This document shows, piece after piece, positions 33,727-42,785 of a DNA stretch of 64,000 nucleotides. The position numbers and the translations under genes are program-made. The DNA comes from Flavobacterium palustre (lineage in GTDB: Bacteria; Bacteroidota; Bacteroidia; Flavobacteriales; Flavobacteriaceae), in the NCBI RefSeq assembly GCF_014639535.1, contig NZ_BMGA01000007.1:124510-188509 (forward strand), in the 5' to 3' direction. The notes beneath the pieces were generated by a model. That model was given only the letters and a program-made list of their open reading frames with translations. It was not told the origin of the DNA and ran no database searches. Each line of letters opens with the position of its first letter. The first letter of the stretch is position 1.

Positions 33727-36183
33727 ATGAAAAGTAAAATTCAAAATTCATTCTTATTAGTATTCGTATTTACAAGCCAACTTTTTTGGAGTCAAAACAA
33801 CAAAAGCAATTTTCTTATTGCCGACAAAAAGGAAGTGGCAACTATTTATATTGATCCAAAATCGGATCAACTGGTGATTTGGGCTGTAAATGAACTGGCA
33901 AACGACATTCAGGAAATTACAGGACAAAAACCTCAAATTATTTCAACGAATACAACTCAAAATACCAAAGGAATTTACATTGGTCAAATCAATGAAAGTC
34001 TTTTTAAAGACTATAAAAAATCGAACTTAAAAGGCGGATGGGAAAAATTTAGTATCAGCAATGATAAAAACAATTTATACATAGTAGGGAGCGATGTCCG
34101 TGGAACTGTTTTCGGCATCTTTGAAACCGCCGAAAGACTGGGCGTTTCCCCTTGGAAATGGTGGGCCGATGTCAATACTATTAAAAAAGAAAAACTGGTT
34201 TTGAACCTTCCTGTTAACGGAATTACCGAAAATCCTTCGGTGCAATTTCGTGGCATTTTCCTGAACGACGAAGACTGGGGTTTACAGCCCTGGGCAGCCA
34301 AAACATTCGAAAAAGAAACAGCCGACATTGGTCCTAAAACCTACGAAAAAATATTCCAATTGCTTTTACGTTTGAAAGCCAACACCATCTGGCCGGCAAT
34401 GCACGATTCTACAAAAGCTTTTTTCGGTATTAAAGGCAATAAAGAAATGGCGCAAAAATACCATATTCTGCTGGGAACTTCACATGCTGAACCGATGATG
34501 CGGAACAATGTGGATGAATGGAAAAAAGAGACCATGGGTGCTTTTAATTATTTTACGAATAGTGAAAAAATTAACAACTATTGGCAGGAACGTTTGAATG
34601 AAATTCGCGACAGCAAAGCCGAAGCTGTTTTTACCCTTGGAATGCGTGGCGCTCATGACAGCCAGATGGAAGGTGCAAAAAGTACTGAAGAAGCTAAGAA
34701 TATGGTTGAAAAAATCATTGTAACGCAACGTGAAATGCTTTCTTCTACATTTAAAAAACCAATTACTTCTATTCCACAAGTAATGATTCCGTATAAAGAA
34801 GTATTAGAACAATACAACAAAGGGATGAAAATCCCTGAAGATGTGATGTTAATGTGGACAGACGACAACTACGGTTATATCAGACACATCAGCAATGAAA
34901 CAGAGCAAAAAAGAGTTGGTGGCGGCGGTATTTACTATCATTTAAGTTATTGGGGACGTCCGCATGATTATTTATGGTTATCCAGCATGCAACCGGGATT
35001 AATTTGGGAAGAAATGTCTAAGGCTTACGCCAATGGAGACCAAAAAATGTGGATTGTAAATGTGGGCGATATCAAACCTGCCGAATACGATTTGGAATTT
35101 TTCATGGATTTGGCCTGGAATATCAATTCGATAAAACCCGATGGAATTCACCAACATCTGAAAGACTGGGCAGCCAGAGAATTTAACAAAACCATTTCCA
35201 ATGACATAAGTAACGTAATGAGCGAATATTACCGATTAGCTTCGTTGAGAAAACCGGAATTTATGGGCTGGAGCCAAACCGAGCCAACTACCCAAATAAA
35301 ACCTTCTGATTTTACCGCAACCGAAGCCAAACGCAGAATCCAGCTTTATGAGGAATTGGCAGCGAAAATAAATAATCTATCTGCTTCTATTCCTCAGGAA
35401 CGAAAAAATGCCTGGTTTCAATTGGTTGTTTATCCGGTAAAAAGTGCCGCTGCTATGAATCGTAAATTCTTGTACTGGCAACTGGCTTTAGAATCTAATG
35501 ACTTATCAGAAAAAGAAAAATACCAAAACTTATCCAAAGAGGCCTACCAGCAAATTGAAGAGCTGACTAAATATTACAACACCGAAATGAGTATCGGAAA
35601 ATGGAATAATATGATGAGTATGGCTCCAAGAAAATTACCGGTTTTTAGCCCAATTGACTATACTAATTTGCCTAAAACTGAAATAAAACCAGAAAGTCCG
35701 GAAGGAGAAGCAATTGCTATTCAGGCAAAAGATTTCGTTTCAAGTCAGGGTCCAAAAAACTACAACTGGAAAAGCATTGAAGGATTAGGATACAGCAATG
35801 CTGCAATTACTTTATTTCCTTTAAAAACGAGTTATTTTACAACTGAAAAACCATCAGTAAGCTATACTTTTGAAAGTTCAAAAACCGGAGAATACGAAAT
35901 CGAAGTGCGTTTTATGCCTACCCATTCCAACAATTCGGATCATCAGGCGACCATTACATTCGATTCAAATACCAGCAAAACCTTCAAGTTGAATTCTTAT
36001 GACAGGGATGCCAACTGGAAAGCCAATGTATTACGAAATGCAGCTATTTTCACATTGCCGGTAAACATCGAAAAGGCAGGAAAACACACTATTAAACTGG
36101 AAGTAAATCAAACCGGAATTGTAATTGACCAACTTGCAGTTTATCCAAAAGGGCAAAAAAAATACGAGATACCATTTGAATAA
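33727..36183 (+). CDS. GH115-family glycosidase, exported
   Basis: An 818-residue protein with signal peptide MKSKIQNSFLLVFVFTSQLFWSQ. The N-terminal alpha/beta domain (about 25-160) precedes the GH115 barrel, recognisable from QFRGIFLNDEDWGLQPWAAKTFE, LLLRLKANTIWPAMHD, LLGTSHAEPMMRNN, FTLGMRGAHDSQM and LMWTDDNYGYIRHIS. A C-terminal beta-sandwich from about 680 ends the protein, as in the two-domain family. Characterised GH115 members remove 4-O-methyl-glucuronic acid from xylan or from arabinogalactan. It is the sole GH115 gene here and divergent from CE8, in a region otherwise aimed at pectin, so side chains of rhamnogalacturonan or arabinogalactan are plausible targets. It is convergent with the following CE12 operon, only 41 nt away. 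Confidence 0.92.
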   Translation: MKSKIQNSFLLVFVFTSQLFWSQNNKSNFLIADKKEVATIYIDPKSDQLVIWAVNELANDIQEITGQKPQIISTNTTQNTKGIYIGQINESLFKDYKKSNLKGGWEKFSISNDKNNLYIVGSDVRGTVFGIFETAERLGVSPWKWWADVNTIKKEKLVLNLPVNGITENPSVQFRGIFLNDEDWGLQPWAAKTFEKETADIGPKTYEKIFQLLLRLKANTIWPAMHDSTKAFFGIKGNKEMAQKYHILLGTSHAEPMMRNNVDEWKKETMGAFNYFTNSEKINNYWQERLNEIRDSKAEAVFTLGMRGAHDSQMEGAKSTEEAKNMVEKIIVTQREMLSSTFKKPITSIPQVMIPYKEVLEQYNKGMKIPEDVMLMWTDDNYGYIRHISNETEQKRVGGGGIYYHLSYWGRPHDYLWLSSMQPGLIWEEMSKAYANGDQKMWIVNVGDIKPAEYDLEFFMDLAWNINSIKPDGIHQHLKDWAAREFNKTISNDISNVMSEYYRLASLRKPEFMGWSQTEPTTQIKPSDFTATEAKRRIQLYEELAAKINNLSASIPQERKNAWFQLVVYPVKSAAAMNRKFLYWQLALESNDLSEKEKYQNLSKEAYQQIEELTKYYNTEMSIGKWNNMMSMAPRKLPVFSPIDYTNLPKTEIKPESPEGEAIAIQAKDFVSSQGPKNYNWKSIEGLGYSNAAITLFPLKTSYFTTEKPSVSYTFESSKTGEYEIEVRFMPTHSNNSDHQATITFDSNTSKTFKLNSYDRDANWKANVLRNAAIFTLPVNIEKAGKHTIKLEVNQTGIVIDQLAVYPKGQKKYEIPFE

Positions 36184-36224
36184 GTATCTCATATTTCTAA
36201 TTAAATTAATTCCTAAAATATATC

Positions 36225-37763
36225 TTATTTTACTGAAACAGGAGGTAGATCATCTACCTCTTTTTTGGTTAAAACCAAATCTCTAATTTTACTACCTTTT
36301 AGATTTCTTAGTTCTTCAGCAGCGGTTTCGGCAACAATATTTGCTCCTGCTCTCCCCGTATGTGTGTGATCTTTTGGATAAAATTCTTTTACTTTTTCCT
36401 GACCTATAGCTTCAAATTTTTCAGCGACTTTTTTGCTCAAATTAATGTAATCTACTTTTTCAACCTCAGCAACCTGTTGAGACCATTTAATGTAAGTTTC
36501 ATCTCTTTGTTCTACTTTTCCATTTGGCCATTCGTTTCTTGGCGTTAAACTCATCACAATTGGAGTCGCCCCTTTTTCTCTGGTTTCACGAATGAATTTC
36601 TTCAAATACCAGCCATAAGTATGAACGGTTTCCGTCAAACTATCGGCACGATTTACTTGTTGCGTTTCGTCGCCAATTCCATTGATAGAACCTCTGAATT
36701 TTTCACTATCAATTTTACCGGCATCATTATGTCCGAATTGAAGAATAACGAAATCGTCCGGCTGAATTTCTTTTTTCACCTTATCCCAAAGTCCTTCAAA
36801 ATCAAAAGTACGTGAACTTCTTCCTCCTCTGGCTTTGTTCACGATATTGACTCTGGTAGTATCAAAATAACGAGGAACCATCACTCCCCAACCAACCGCA
36901 TTTTCATTTTTGTTATCAGCCATAGTTGAATCACCAACTAAGAAAACATTGATTTTTCGAGGCAATTTAATTACCGGATTTTCCAAAATATAATTTTTCA
37001 AAGGGCTTTTAGATGCTTTTAAACCTTCGATTATTGAAGTCGCAGCCATCACCGCTCCCTTAGCCGAAGGATGTGTATGATCTTTTTTATAGAAATAGGT
37101 TCCTGTAACTTTTGCTTCGCCAAAAGCTTCCAGTTTTTTCGCCATTCGGTCATTCAAATCAATGAAAGTAACCTGCTCCTGATCGGCAATTTGTTTTGCC
37201 CATAACCCGTAAGAAGTATTGTTTCTTGGCAGTTTCCCGTCTTTCCAGGTATTTCTTGGAATTGGCGACATCACAATAGGAATCGCTCCTTTTTCCTTAG
37301 CCTCTTTAACTACTTTTCGAATGTACCAACCGTAGCTATGCACGATTTCATGCTTTTTAGTAATCAAATTATCGATTTCTTCTGTCTTGTCAGAAATCCC
37401 TTTTATCGTCCCTCTGGCTCTGATAGTATCGTTCAATGGTCCATCATCATTATGTCCCCACTGAATTAGCACATAATCTCCTTTTTTCAGTTTTTTATAA
37501 ACGGCATCCCATAATCCTAAATTTTGATAGGATCTGGAACTTGTTCCTCCCAAAGCATGGTTTTCAACCGTTATTTTGCTGTCATCCAAAAACTGCCCAA
37601 TGTAATCGCCCCAGCCCCAAAGTCCGCCGGTTCCATCACCACGACCGTTTTTAACTGTAGAATCACCTACGGTATAAACTGTTATTTTTTCCTGTGCCTC
37701 TACACTAAATTGCACTAAAAAAAGAGCTGAAAAGGCAAAAAGCATTAATTTACTAATTCTCAT
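36225..37763 (-). CDS. Tandem CE12 (rhamnogalacturonan acetylesterase-like) double-domain protein
   Basis: A 512-residue exported protein made of two complete SGNH-hydrolase modules. After the signal peptide (ends VEAQ, residue 24), module 1 (about 27-250) has VYTVGDSTVKN (Ser35), LGGTSSRSY, QWGHNDDGP and KDHTHPSAKGA. Module 2 (about 271-500) has VFLVGDSTMAD (Ser279), ARGGRSSRTF, QFGHNDAGK and KDHTHTGRAGA. Both keep the full Ser/Asp/His set, so both should be active deacetylases on rhamnogalacturonan. The modules are clearly related but not recent copies. It is third in the CE12-GH2-CE12x2 minus-strand set, 221 nt after GH2 with an interspersed repeat between. Confidence 0.92.
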   Translation of the reverse strand: MRISKLMLFAFSALFLVQFSVEAQEKITVYTVGDSTVKNGRGDGTGGLWGWGDYIGQFLDDSKITVENHALGGTSSRSYQNLGLWDAVYKKLKKGDYVLIQWGHNDDGPLNDTIRARGTIKGISDKTEEIDNLITKKHEIVHSYGWYIRKVVKEAKEKGAIPIVMSPIPRNTWKDGKLPRNNTSYGLWAKQIADQEQVTFIDLNDRMAKKLEAFGEAKVTGTYFYKKDHTHPSAKGAVMAATSIIEGLKASKSPLKNYILENPVIKLPRKINVFLVGDSTMADNKNENAVGWGVMVPRYFDTTRVNIVNKARGGRSSRTFDFEGLWDKVKKEIQPDDFVILQFGHNDAGKIDSEKFRGSINGIGDETQQVNRADSLTETVHTYGWYLKKFIRETREKGATPIVMSLTPRNEWPNGKVEQRDETYIKWSQQVAEVEKVDYINLSKKVAEKFEAIGQEKVKEFYPKDHTHTGRAGANIVAETAAEELRNLKGSKIRDLVLTKKEVDDLPPVSVK

Positions 37764-37803
37764 TTTTCATTATTTGTTGTTATACTTCTTCTCTATTATT
37801 TTA

Positions 37804-37962
37804 GCCACGAATTACTTCGTCTATTCGCTATCGCTCGGGTCACTAATTTTTATTAATTAATTTTCTTCTCATATAATTATCACAAATACCATTCGACTTT
37901 GTCGAAATTGATCAGTGTTATCTGTCGATGATATTTAAAAAAATTATTCGAGCATTCGTGGC
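37804..37962. repeat. Intergenic element with GCCACGAAT / ATTCGTGGC ends
   Basis: A 9-bp inverted pair at 37804-37812 and 37954-37962 bounds an A/T-rich stretch containing AATTACTTCG and ATTCGACTTTGTCGAAATT segments. It looks like one of the dispersed non-coding elements of this phylum rather than a promoter. It fills almost all of the GH2-CE12x2 gap. Confidence 0.45.
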
Positions 37963-37984
37963 AAAATAAATTATTTATTTTATC

Positions 37985-40843
37985 TTATCTAAAATCAAAC
38001 CATAAATTCATCTGGATTCCTTCGTCGCCACTTTTGATTCGAATACTTGCAGCCTGACTGTGTGGTCCGTGGTGCTCAATAGGTTTAAAATCACGCATAG
38101 CGGGAATTTCATACATAAACGAAATATTTCCTTCCGGAAACGCCGGTTGCGGATACGTTCCTTCAAAACCATTTTTAGGTAAATCCGGTGTAAATAATCT
38201 TAAGAACACTTTTTCAGAAGCCGAAAACATTTTAAAACTATTATTGTTTTTTGCTTTTAAAGCTCCTGCGTAAAAATCAGCATGATAGCCTTTAAACTCT
38301 GGTAAAATCATATTTTCAAAACTCTCTCCCGGAATCGTCTGATTGTATTCTTTTTCCCAAATGCCATGAGTAGTTCCTTTGATTCGGTTTTTCCAAACGT
38401 GATAAGGGCCTTTTCCAAACCATTTCATGCTTTCTACTCCTTCTTCAGGAAAATCAAAAGTAATACCAAAAGCATCTACTTTATCCTGGAAAAAAGCGCC
38501 ATCAAAACCATTATTCGCTCCTGCATCTTTAAGCACCAACATTTCCATTTTCAATCTGCCATCGGCAGTCATTGTCCATTTAATTTTCTTGATTCCGCCT
38601 TTATAATTCACTGTCAGTACCGCCGAATTATTTTCTACAGCTGTTTCAACATTTTTCACTTCGGCAATCATCCCAATTGGTGTTGGTCCATTTGTCAAAG
38701 GAACAATTCCGTTTTTGTTTTTAACCGAAATTATTTTTCCTGTTTTCTTATCGAATGCTACTTGAACATCTTTGCTAATCAATGAAACAGAAGCTGCTTC
38801 GTCTTTGATACTTACTTTTGCTTTCGATTCTTTTTTCAACAAAAATTTCTCCGCAAAATAATCTCCTTTATGAATCGTCCAGGTCCAGGTATAAATCTCT
38901 CTTCCATGTTGGTCGCGAGCGGTAATTTCAACCCAGTCTCCTTCGAAAAAGTTCGCAGCAACAGGAATTTTTATCTTCGAAGTTTCTCCCGGATCAATAC
39001 TTGGAATTGTAATTTTTCCTTTATCTAAAATCGAATTACCATTGTTCGAATACAGAGCATCTTTATTCGCCTTAACAACTCTATATTCCATTGTACAAGT
39101 ATTCAAATTGCTAAAAATATAATCGTTGCTGATGAAAAATGTTCCGTCAAACTTAGCTGTAATACTCGCCGGAGCAAATTGAATTGGCGCCCAAATTTCT
39201 TTAATAGCATAAAAACTGCCTTCTTTTTCACGGTGTGGTCCCAAAATTCCATCGGCAGCCAAAGAACCCTTCGAATCAAATTGTTCTTTACCTGTCCAAT
39301 CTGATCTTTTCACTGCTTCGTCACAAAAAACCCAGATGAATCCACCAGCAAAAAGCGGACTTTCTTTAAAGTGATTCCAAAAATCTTCCAGTCCTGCTCC
39401 TCCTCCATTATCATAAGTTGCGTGCATGAATTCTGTTGGAAAGAAAACATTTTCACCATTTACAAATCGGTGAATTCCGGTTTGGTACGCAGGATAATGA
39501 TGCGCATCCCAACCATCAAAATCAGACCAAGGGTGAATTACAATACGTTTTTGAGGATCTAAATCTCTAAAAACCTGATCGACATTATAGTTCCATCCGC
39601 CTTCGTTTCCGTTATCCCAAATAATAACTGATGCATGATTGACATCGCGGGTTACCATTTCGGTTACTAATTTGGTTCCAGTTGCAGTATCATAGGAATT
39701 TTGCCAACCTGCTAATTCATCCAAAACAAAAATTCCCAACGAATCGCAAACCTGTAGAAAATGACTATCGGCAGGATAATGACCACGCACGGCATTCATA
39801 TTCATATCTTTTAACAAATTCACATCCATAATACTTAGACGTTTGCTGGTACTTCTACCCGATTCAGGCCAAATTTCATGTCGGTTTACGCCTTTCATGA
39901 TAATCTTTTTTCCGTTTACATAGATTCCGTCTTTTTTGATGAATTCTAATGTTCTGAAACCGATTCTTTCCGTTCTTTCATGAATGGTTTTTCCGTTTTG
40001 TTTCAATTCCAGTTTTAGATTGTACAAATTAGGCGTTTCCGGACTCCAAGGTTTAATATTTGGAAATTGCATGCTAATGACTTTTTTAGTCTCTTTAGCA
40101 TTCACATCGAAAGAATGTGAACCAATCACATTATTGTTTCCGTCTGCCGAAATTGAAGCAACAATTGTGCTTTTTTGAGAAAGATTTTGAAAATCGACAT
40201 GAGCGTTTAATGTTCCGTCCATTTTAGCATCAACAGCCACGTGAGCGATATTTTCATTTGCCATGATTTCTAACCAAACCGGACGATAGATTCCGCCAAA
40301 AAGCCACCAATCGGCTCTTCTTTCTGCAGCATTTACCGAATTATTAGCCGAATGTTTGGAAACATGCGCTTCCAAGACATTAGTCCCTCCATAATTCAAT
40401 AAAGATGAAATATCATATTTGAATTCGTAAAAACCACCCTGATGAATTGGCCCAGCCAATTTCCCGTTGATTTTCACTTCGGTATCTGTCATCGCGGCGC
40501 CAAAAACAATATAAATCGTTTTGCCTTTATCGGAAGCTGTAATCTGAAATTCGTGTTTATAGAAACCTTCTTCTTTACTTGGTTCTTTTTGATTTAATTC
40601 TTTGTACCAACGACCATAAGTATATTCGCCAAAACCTTCTAATTCCCAGTTAGACGGCACATTAATTTTAGACCATTGTTTACTGTTGTTTCCTCCAGTA
40701 ACCATAAAATCCCATTTTACGGGATGTTCAAAATCTGTCCCGGAAAGGAACACTTTTTTAGTTTGCTGTGCATTTGCACTTAATCCGCATACGCATGAAA
40801 GAAATAAAGCAGCAACAGCTTGTAATGATTTTTTAAAAAACAT
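37985..40843 (-). CDS. GH2 beta-galactosidase, exported
   Basis: A 952-residue LacZ-type enzyme. The signal peptide ends LSANAQ (residue 25). Sugar-binding and immunoglobulin-like domains (about 45-285) precede the barrel. The acid/base is in IIWDNGNEGGW (Glu414) and the nucleophile in FFPTEFMHATYDN (Glu471). The C-terminal part (about 670-950) is a small-chain beta-sandwich, as in full-length beta-galactosidases, with MKWFGKGPYHVWKNR and AASIRIKS. It would remove beta-galactose from galactan or arabinogalactan side chains of rhamnogalacturonan-I. It begins 17 nt after the CE12 gene, so they are co-transcribed. Beta-glucuronidase or another GH2 activity is possible, but the small-chain domain favours galactosidase. 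Confidence 0.88.
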   Translation of the reverse strand: MFFKKSLQAVAALFLSCVCGLSANAQQTKKVFLSGTDFEHPVKWDFMVTGGNNSKQWSKINVPSNWELEGFGEYTYGRWYKELNQKEPSKEEGFYKHEFQITASDKGKTIYIVFGAAMTDTEVKINGKLAGPIHQGGFYEFKYDISSLLNYGGTNVLEAHVSKHSANNSVNAAERRADWWLFGGIYRPVWLEIMANENIAHVAVDAKMDGTLNAHVDFQNLSQKSTIVASISADGNNNVIGSHSFDVNAKETKKVISMQFPNIKPWSPETPNLYNLKLELKQNGKTIHERTERIGFRTLEFIKKDGIYVNGKKIIMKGVNRHEIWPESGRSTSKRLSIMDVNLLKDMNMNAVRGHYPADSHFLQVCDSLGIFVLDELAGWQNSYDTATGTKLVTEMVTRDVNHASVIIWDNGNEGGWNYNVDQVFRDLDPQKRIVIHPWSDFDGWDAHHYPAYQTGIHRFVNGENVFFPTEFMHATYDNGGGAGLEDFWNHFKESPLFAGGFIWVFCDEAVKRSDWTGKEQFDSKGSLAADGILGPHREKEGSFYAIKEIWAPIQFAPASITAKFDGTFFISNDYIFSNLNTCTMEYRVVKANKDALYSNNGNSILDKGKITIPSIDPGETSKIKIPVAANFFEGDWVEITARDQHGREIYTWTWTIHKGDYFAEKFLLKKESKAKVSIKDEAASVSLISKDVQVAFDKKTGKIISVKNKNGIVPLTNGPTPIGMIAEVKNVETAVENNSAVLTVNYKGGIKKIKWTMTADGRLKMEMLVLKDAGANNGFDGAFFQDKVDAFGITFDFPEEGVESMKWFGKGPYHVWKNRIKGTTHGIWEKEYNQTIPGESFENMILPEFKGYHADFYAGALKAKNNNSFKMFSASEKVFLRLFTPDLPKNGFEGTYPQPAFPEGNISFMYEIPAMRDFKPIEHHGPHSQAASIRIKSGDEGIQMNLWFDFR

Positions 40844-40860
40844 AAAATTTGATTAAAGAA

Positions 40861-42219
40861 TTAATTTCCGTCTGGTTTTACAATTTCAAAACGCTGACTC
40901 ATTGGTAAAGTCCATTTTGCAAAAGCATTCGGTTGGTTTGGATTATATTGTGGTACTTCTTTTTTGAAAAAATTAGCCAAAGGATTGTTCAAATCACGAA
41001 GTCCTTTAATTACGCAAAGCGCAATTTCATTGGCTCCAAAAGAATTAAAATGGGTATTATCTTCTAATTTTTCTTTTTGTCCCGGAAAAGTATTCGCCGG
41101 ATATTGAACAAAAGCTTTTCGAGATGGTTCATCACCCCAGCTTTCGTATAAAGTAGTTGTCAATTTTGTAATATCAACCAAAGGAACATTCATTTCCTGA
41201 GCTACTTTTCGCATCGCATCAGGATAATCGCCGTGAGTAGGTTTTAAAGTTCCATCAGGATTAAAAGCGCGACGCTGAACCGGCGTAATTAAAATAGGAA
41301 TCGCTCCTTTATCTCTGGCAGCCTGAACATATTCGCGAAGAGAAGCCGAATAAGACTCCCAGGGTCCAATTCCCTCGCCTTTTTCTTTCTCATCATTATG
41401 AGCGAATTCTACAATTAAATAATCTCCGGGTTTTATAAGTGACAAGATTTTTTTTAAACGCAAACTCGATTTAAAAGAACGCAATGCTGATCCTGAAACT
41501 GCATAATTTGCTACTACAACATTTTCGTCAAAATAATTAGTGATAAATTGTCCCCAGGATGCCCAAGGTTCCAAATCCTGATCAGTAACCGTAGAATCTC
41601 CCGCTAAATAGACCGTTGTAACATTCGAAATTGGAATAATACTAATACTTTTTATTTCTACTGTTCCAAGAAACTCCAATGTTAGTTTTTCATCCCAATT
41701 TAATTGACCAAAATCTCTGTCTTTCAACTGGATTTGTGTGTTCTCATCTATTTTAGGAAATCGAACATTTACATTAAAGGTCTTGGTAACAATTTGTCCT
41801 TTTCTCAACTGAAGCTGATCTACAAATAATCTTCTTGATTCCGCTTTAATAGTAGTATTGGTATTTTTGATTTTACTGCCAAAAGTTACCGAAACCTGAT
41901 AATTCCCTTCAGGAAGTTTCACCGAAAAATAGGTTGGCACGGTTGCACTAAAAGAATCTGAATTTAATTTCACATTCGTTGCTGTATTATAATCGAATCC
42001 ATATCCCAAAGCAGTATTATAAGTCAAAACATTATCAAGTGCTATAATTTTTTTGGATTTTTTTATTTTTCCACCAAAGTAAAAAACCTGCTTTCCTATT
42101 GTCTTTGAAGTTGTTATAGTAGTTTCCGACAATCTCTTTTCAGAAGCTACAGCATCAACTGAAAAATTGAAACTACACCATAAAAACATTAAAAAAATCA
42201 TCTTGTTTTTTTGAATCAT
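40861..42219 (-). CDS. CE12 rhamnogalacturonan acetylesterase with N-terminal beta-sandwich
   Basis: A 452-residue exported esterase. A signal peptide (to about residue 25) leads into a galactose-binding-like beta-sandwich (about 43-198), followed by the SGNH module: TTVYLAGDSTVTDQ (Ser209), VSGSALRSFKS, IVEFAHNDEKEKGEG and DNTHFNSFGANEIA with the catalytic Asp and His. The C-terminal tail LPMSQRFEIVKPDGN is like other Bacteroidota CE12 proteins. It removes acetyl groups from galacturonate in rhamnogalacturonan. It is first in a minus-strand operon with GH2, and divergent from susC across a 566-bp region with the GTAATCGATTAC operator. Confidence 0.92.
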   Translation of the reverse strand: MIQKNKMIFLMFLWCSFNFSVDAVASEKRLSETTITTSKTIGKQVFYFGGKIKKSKKIIALDNVLTYNTALGYGFDYNTATNVKLNSDSFSATVPTYFSVKLPEGNYQVSVTFGSKIKNTNTTIKAESRRLFVDQLQLRKGQIVTKTFNVNVRFPKIDENTQIQLKDRDFGQLNWDEKLTLEFLGTVEIKSISIIPISNVTTVYLAGDSTVTDQDLEPWASWGQFITNYFDENVVVANYAVSGSALRSFKSSLRLKKILSLIKPGDYLIVEFAHNDEKEKGEGIGPWESYSASLREYVQAARDKGAIPILITPVQRRAFNPDGTLKPTHGDYPDAMRKVAQEMNVPLVDITKLTTTLYESWGDEPSRKAFVQYPANTFPGQKEKLEDNTHFNSFGANEIALCVIKGLRDLNNPLANFFKKEVPQYNPNQPNAFAKWTLPMSQRFEIVKPDGN

Positions 42220-42413
42220 AAAATATCTGATTTACTTTTTAAATAATGGACTAAAGTACCCATTTCAGGACAAAGCAGTATCCTGCACTGTTAGGCAGAA
42301 ACCCCAGAAATCCGACATTTCACAAAAAAGGGCTAAAAAAGAGTTTTTCCCTACCAAAAAAACATTCTGAAATTTTAAAATTGTTCAAAAAAAAATTTAA
42401 CAAAACAGCTTTT

Positions 42414-42425
42414 GTAATCGATTAC
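42414..42425. promoter_or_regulatory. Palindromic operator GTAATCGATTAC, site 2
   Basis: A perfect 12-bp palindrome in the shared CE12/susC control region, 195 nt from the CE12 start and about 360 nt from the susC start. The rest of 42220-42785 is A/T-rich non-coding sequence. It also contains an inverted pair GGATACG (42628-42634) / CGTATCC (42659-42665), and TAGTTTTA near 42690 as a weak -7 candidate for susC. Confidence 0.7.
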
Positions 42426-42785
42426 TTAGGAGGTTTTTATCAAATTAAAAACAAAAAACAACAAAAACAAGCTAACAGTTTTTTCTTTCAAAAAATCCAT
42501 CACTGAACTATTCACAAACCCCAAAAAAACACATTTAACTGATAAACAACAACTTAATCCTTAAGTGTCAAAAAAACATTTAAAAAACACAAAAAAAATA
42601 ATTTAACACAATTAACAGCAGAATACAGGATACGTTAATAATAAGTTAATTTTATTTTCGTATCCGTAATTATTTTAACTATTTTTTTTGTAGTTTTAAA
42701 TTATAATCACATTTTTTTAACACATTATCATTTCACAACAAACCAAACCTAATTAATTAATTAATTAACAAAAACCATTTTTTTT

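Noticed and set aside
42257-42295. A third copy of the TCCTG-N5-TCCTG motif upstream of CE12.
   Set aside because: The half-sites CAGGA, TCCTG and CACTG are present but with the wrong spacing and orientation; kept only as a weak mention.
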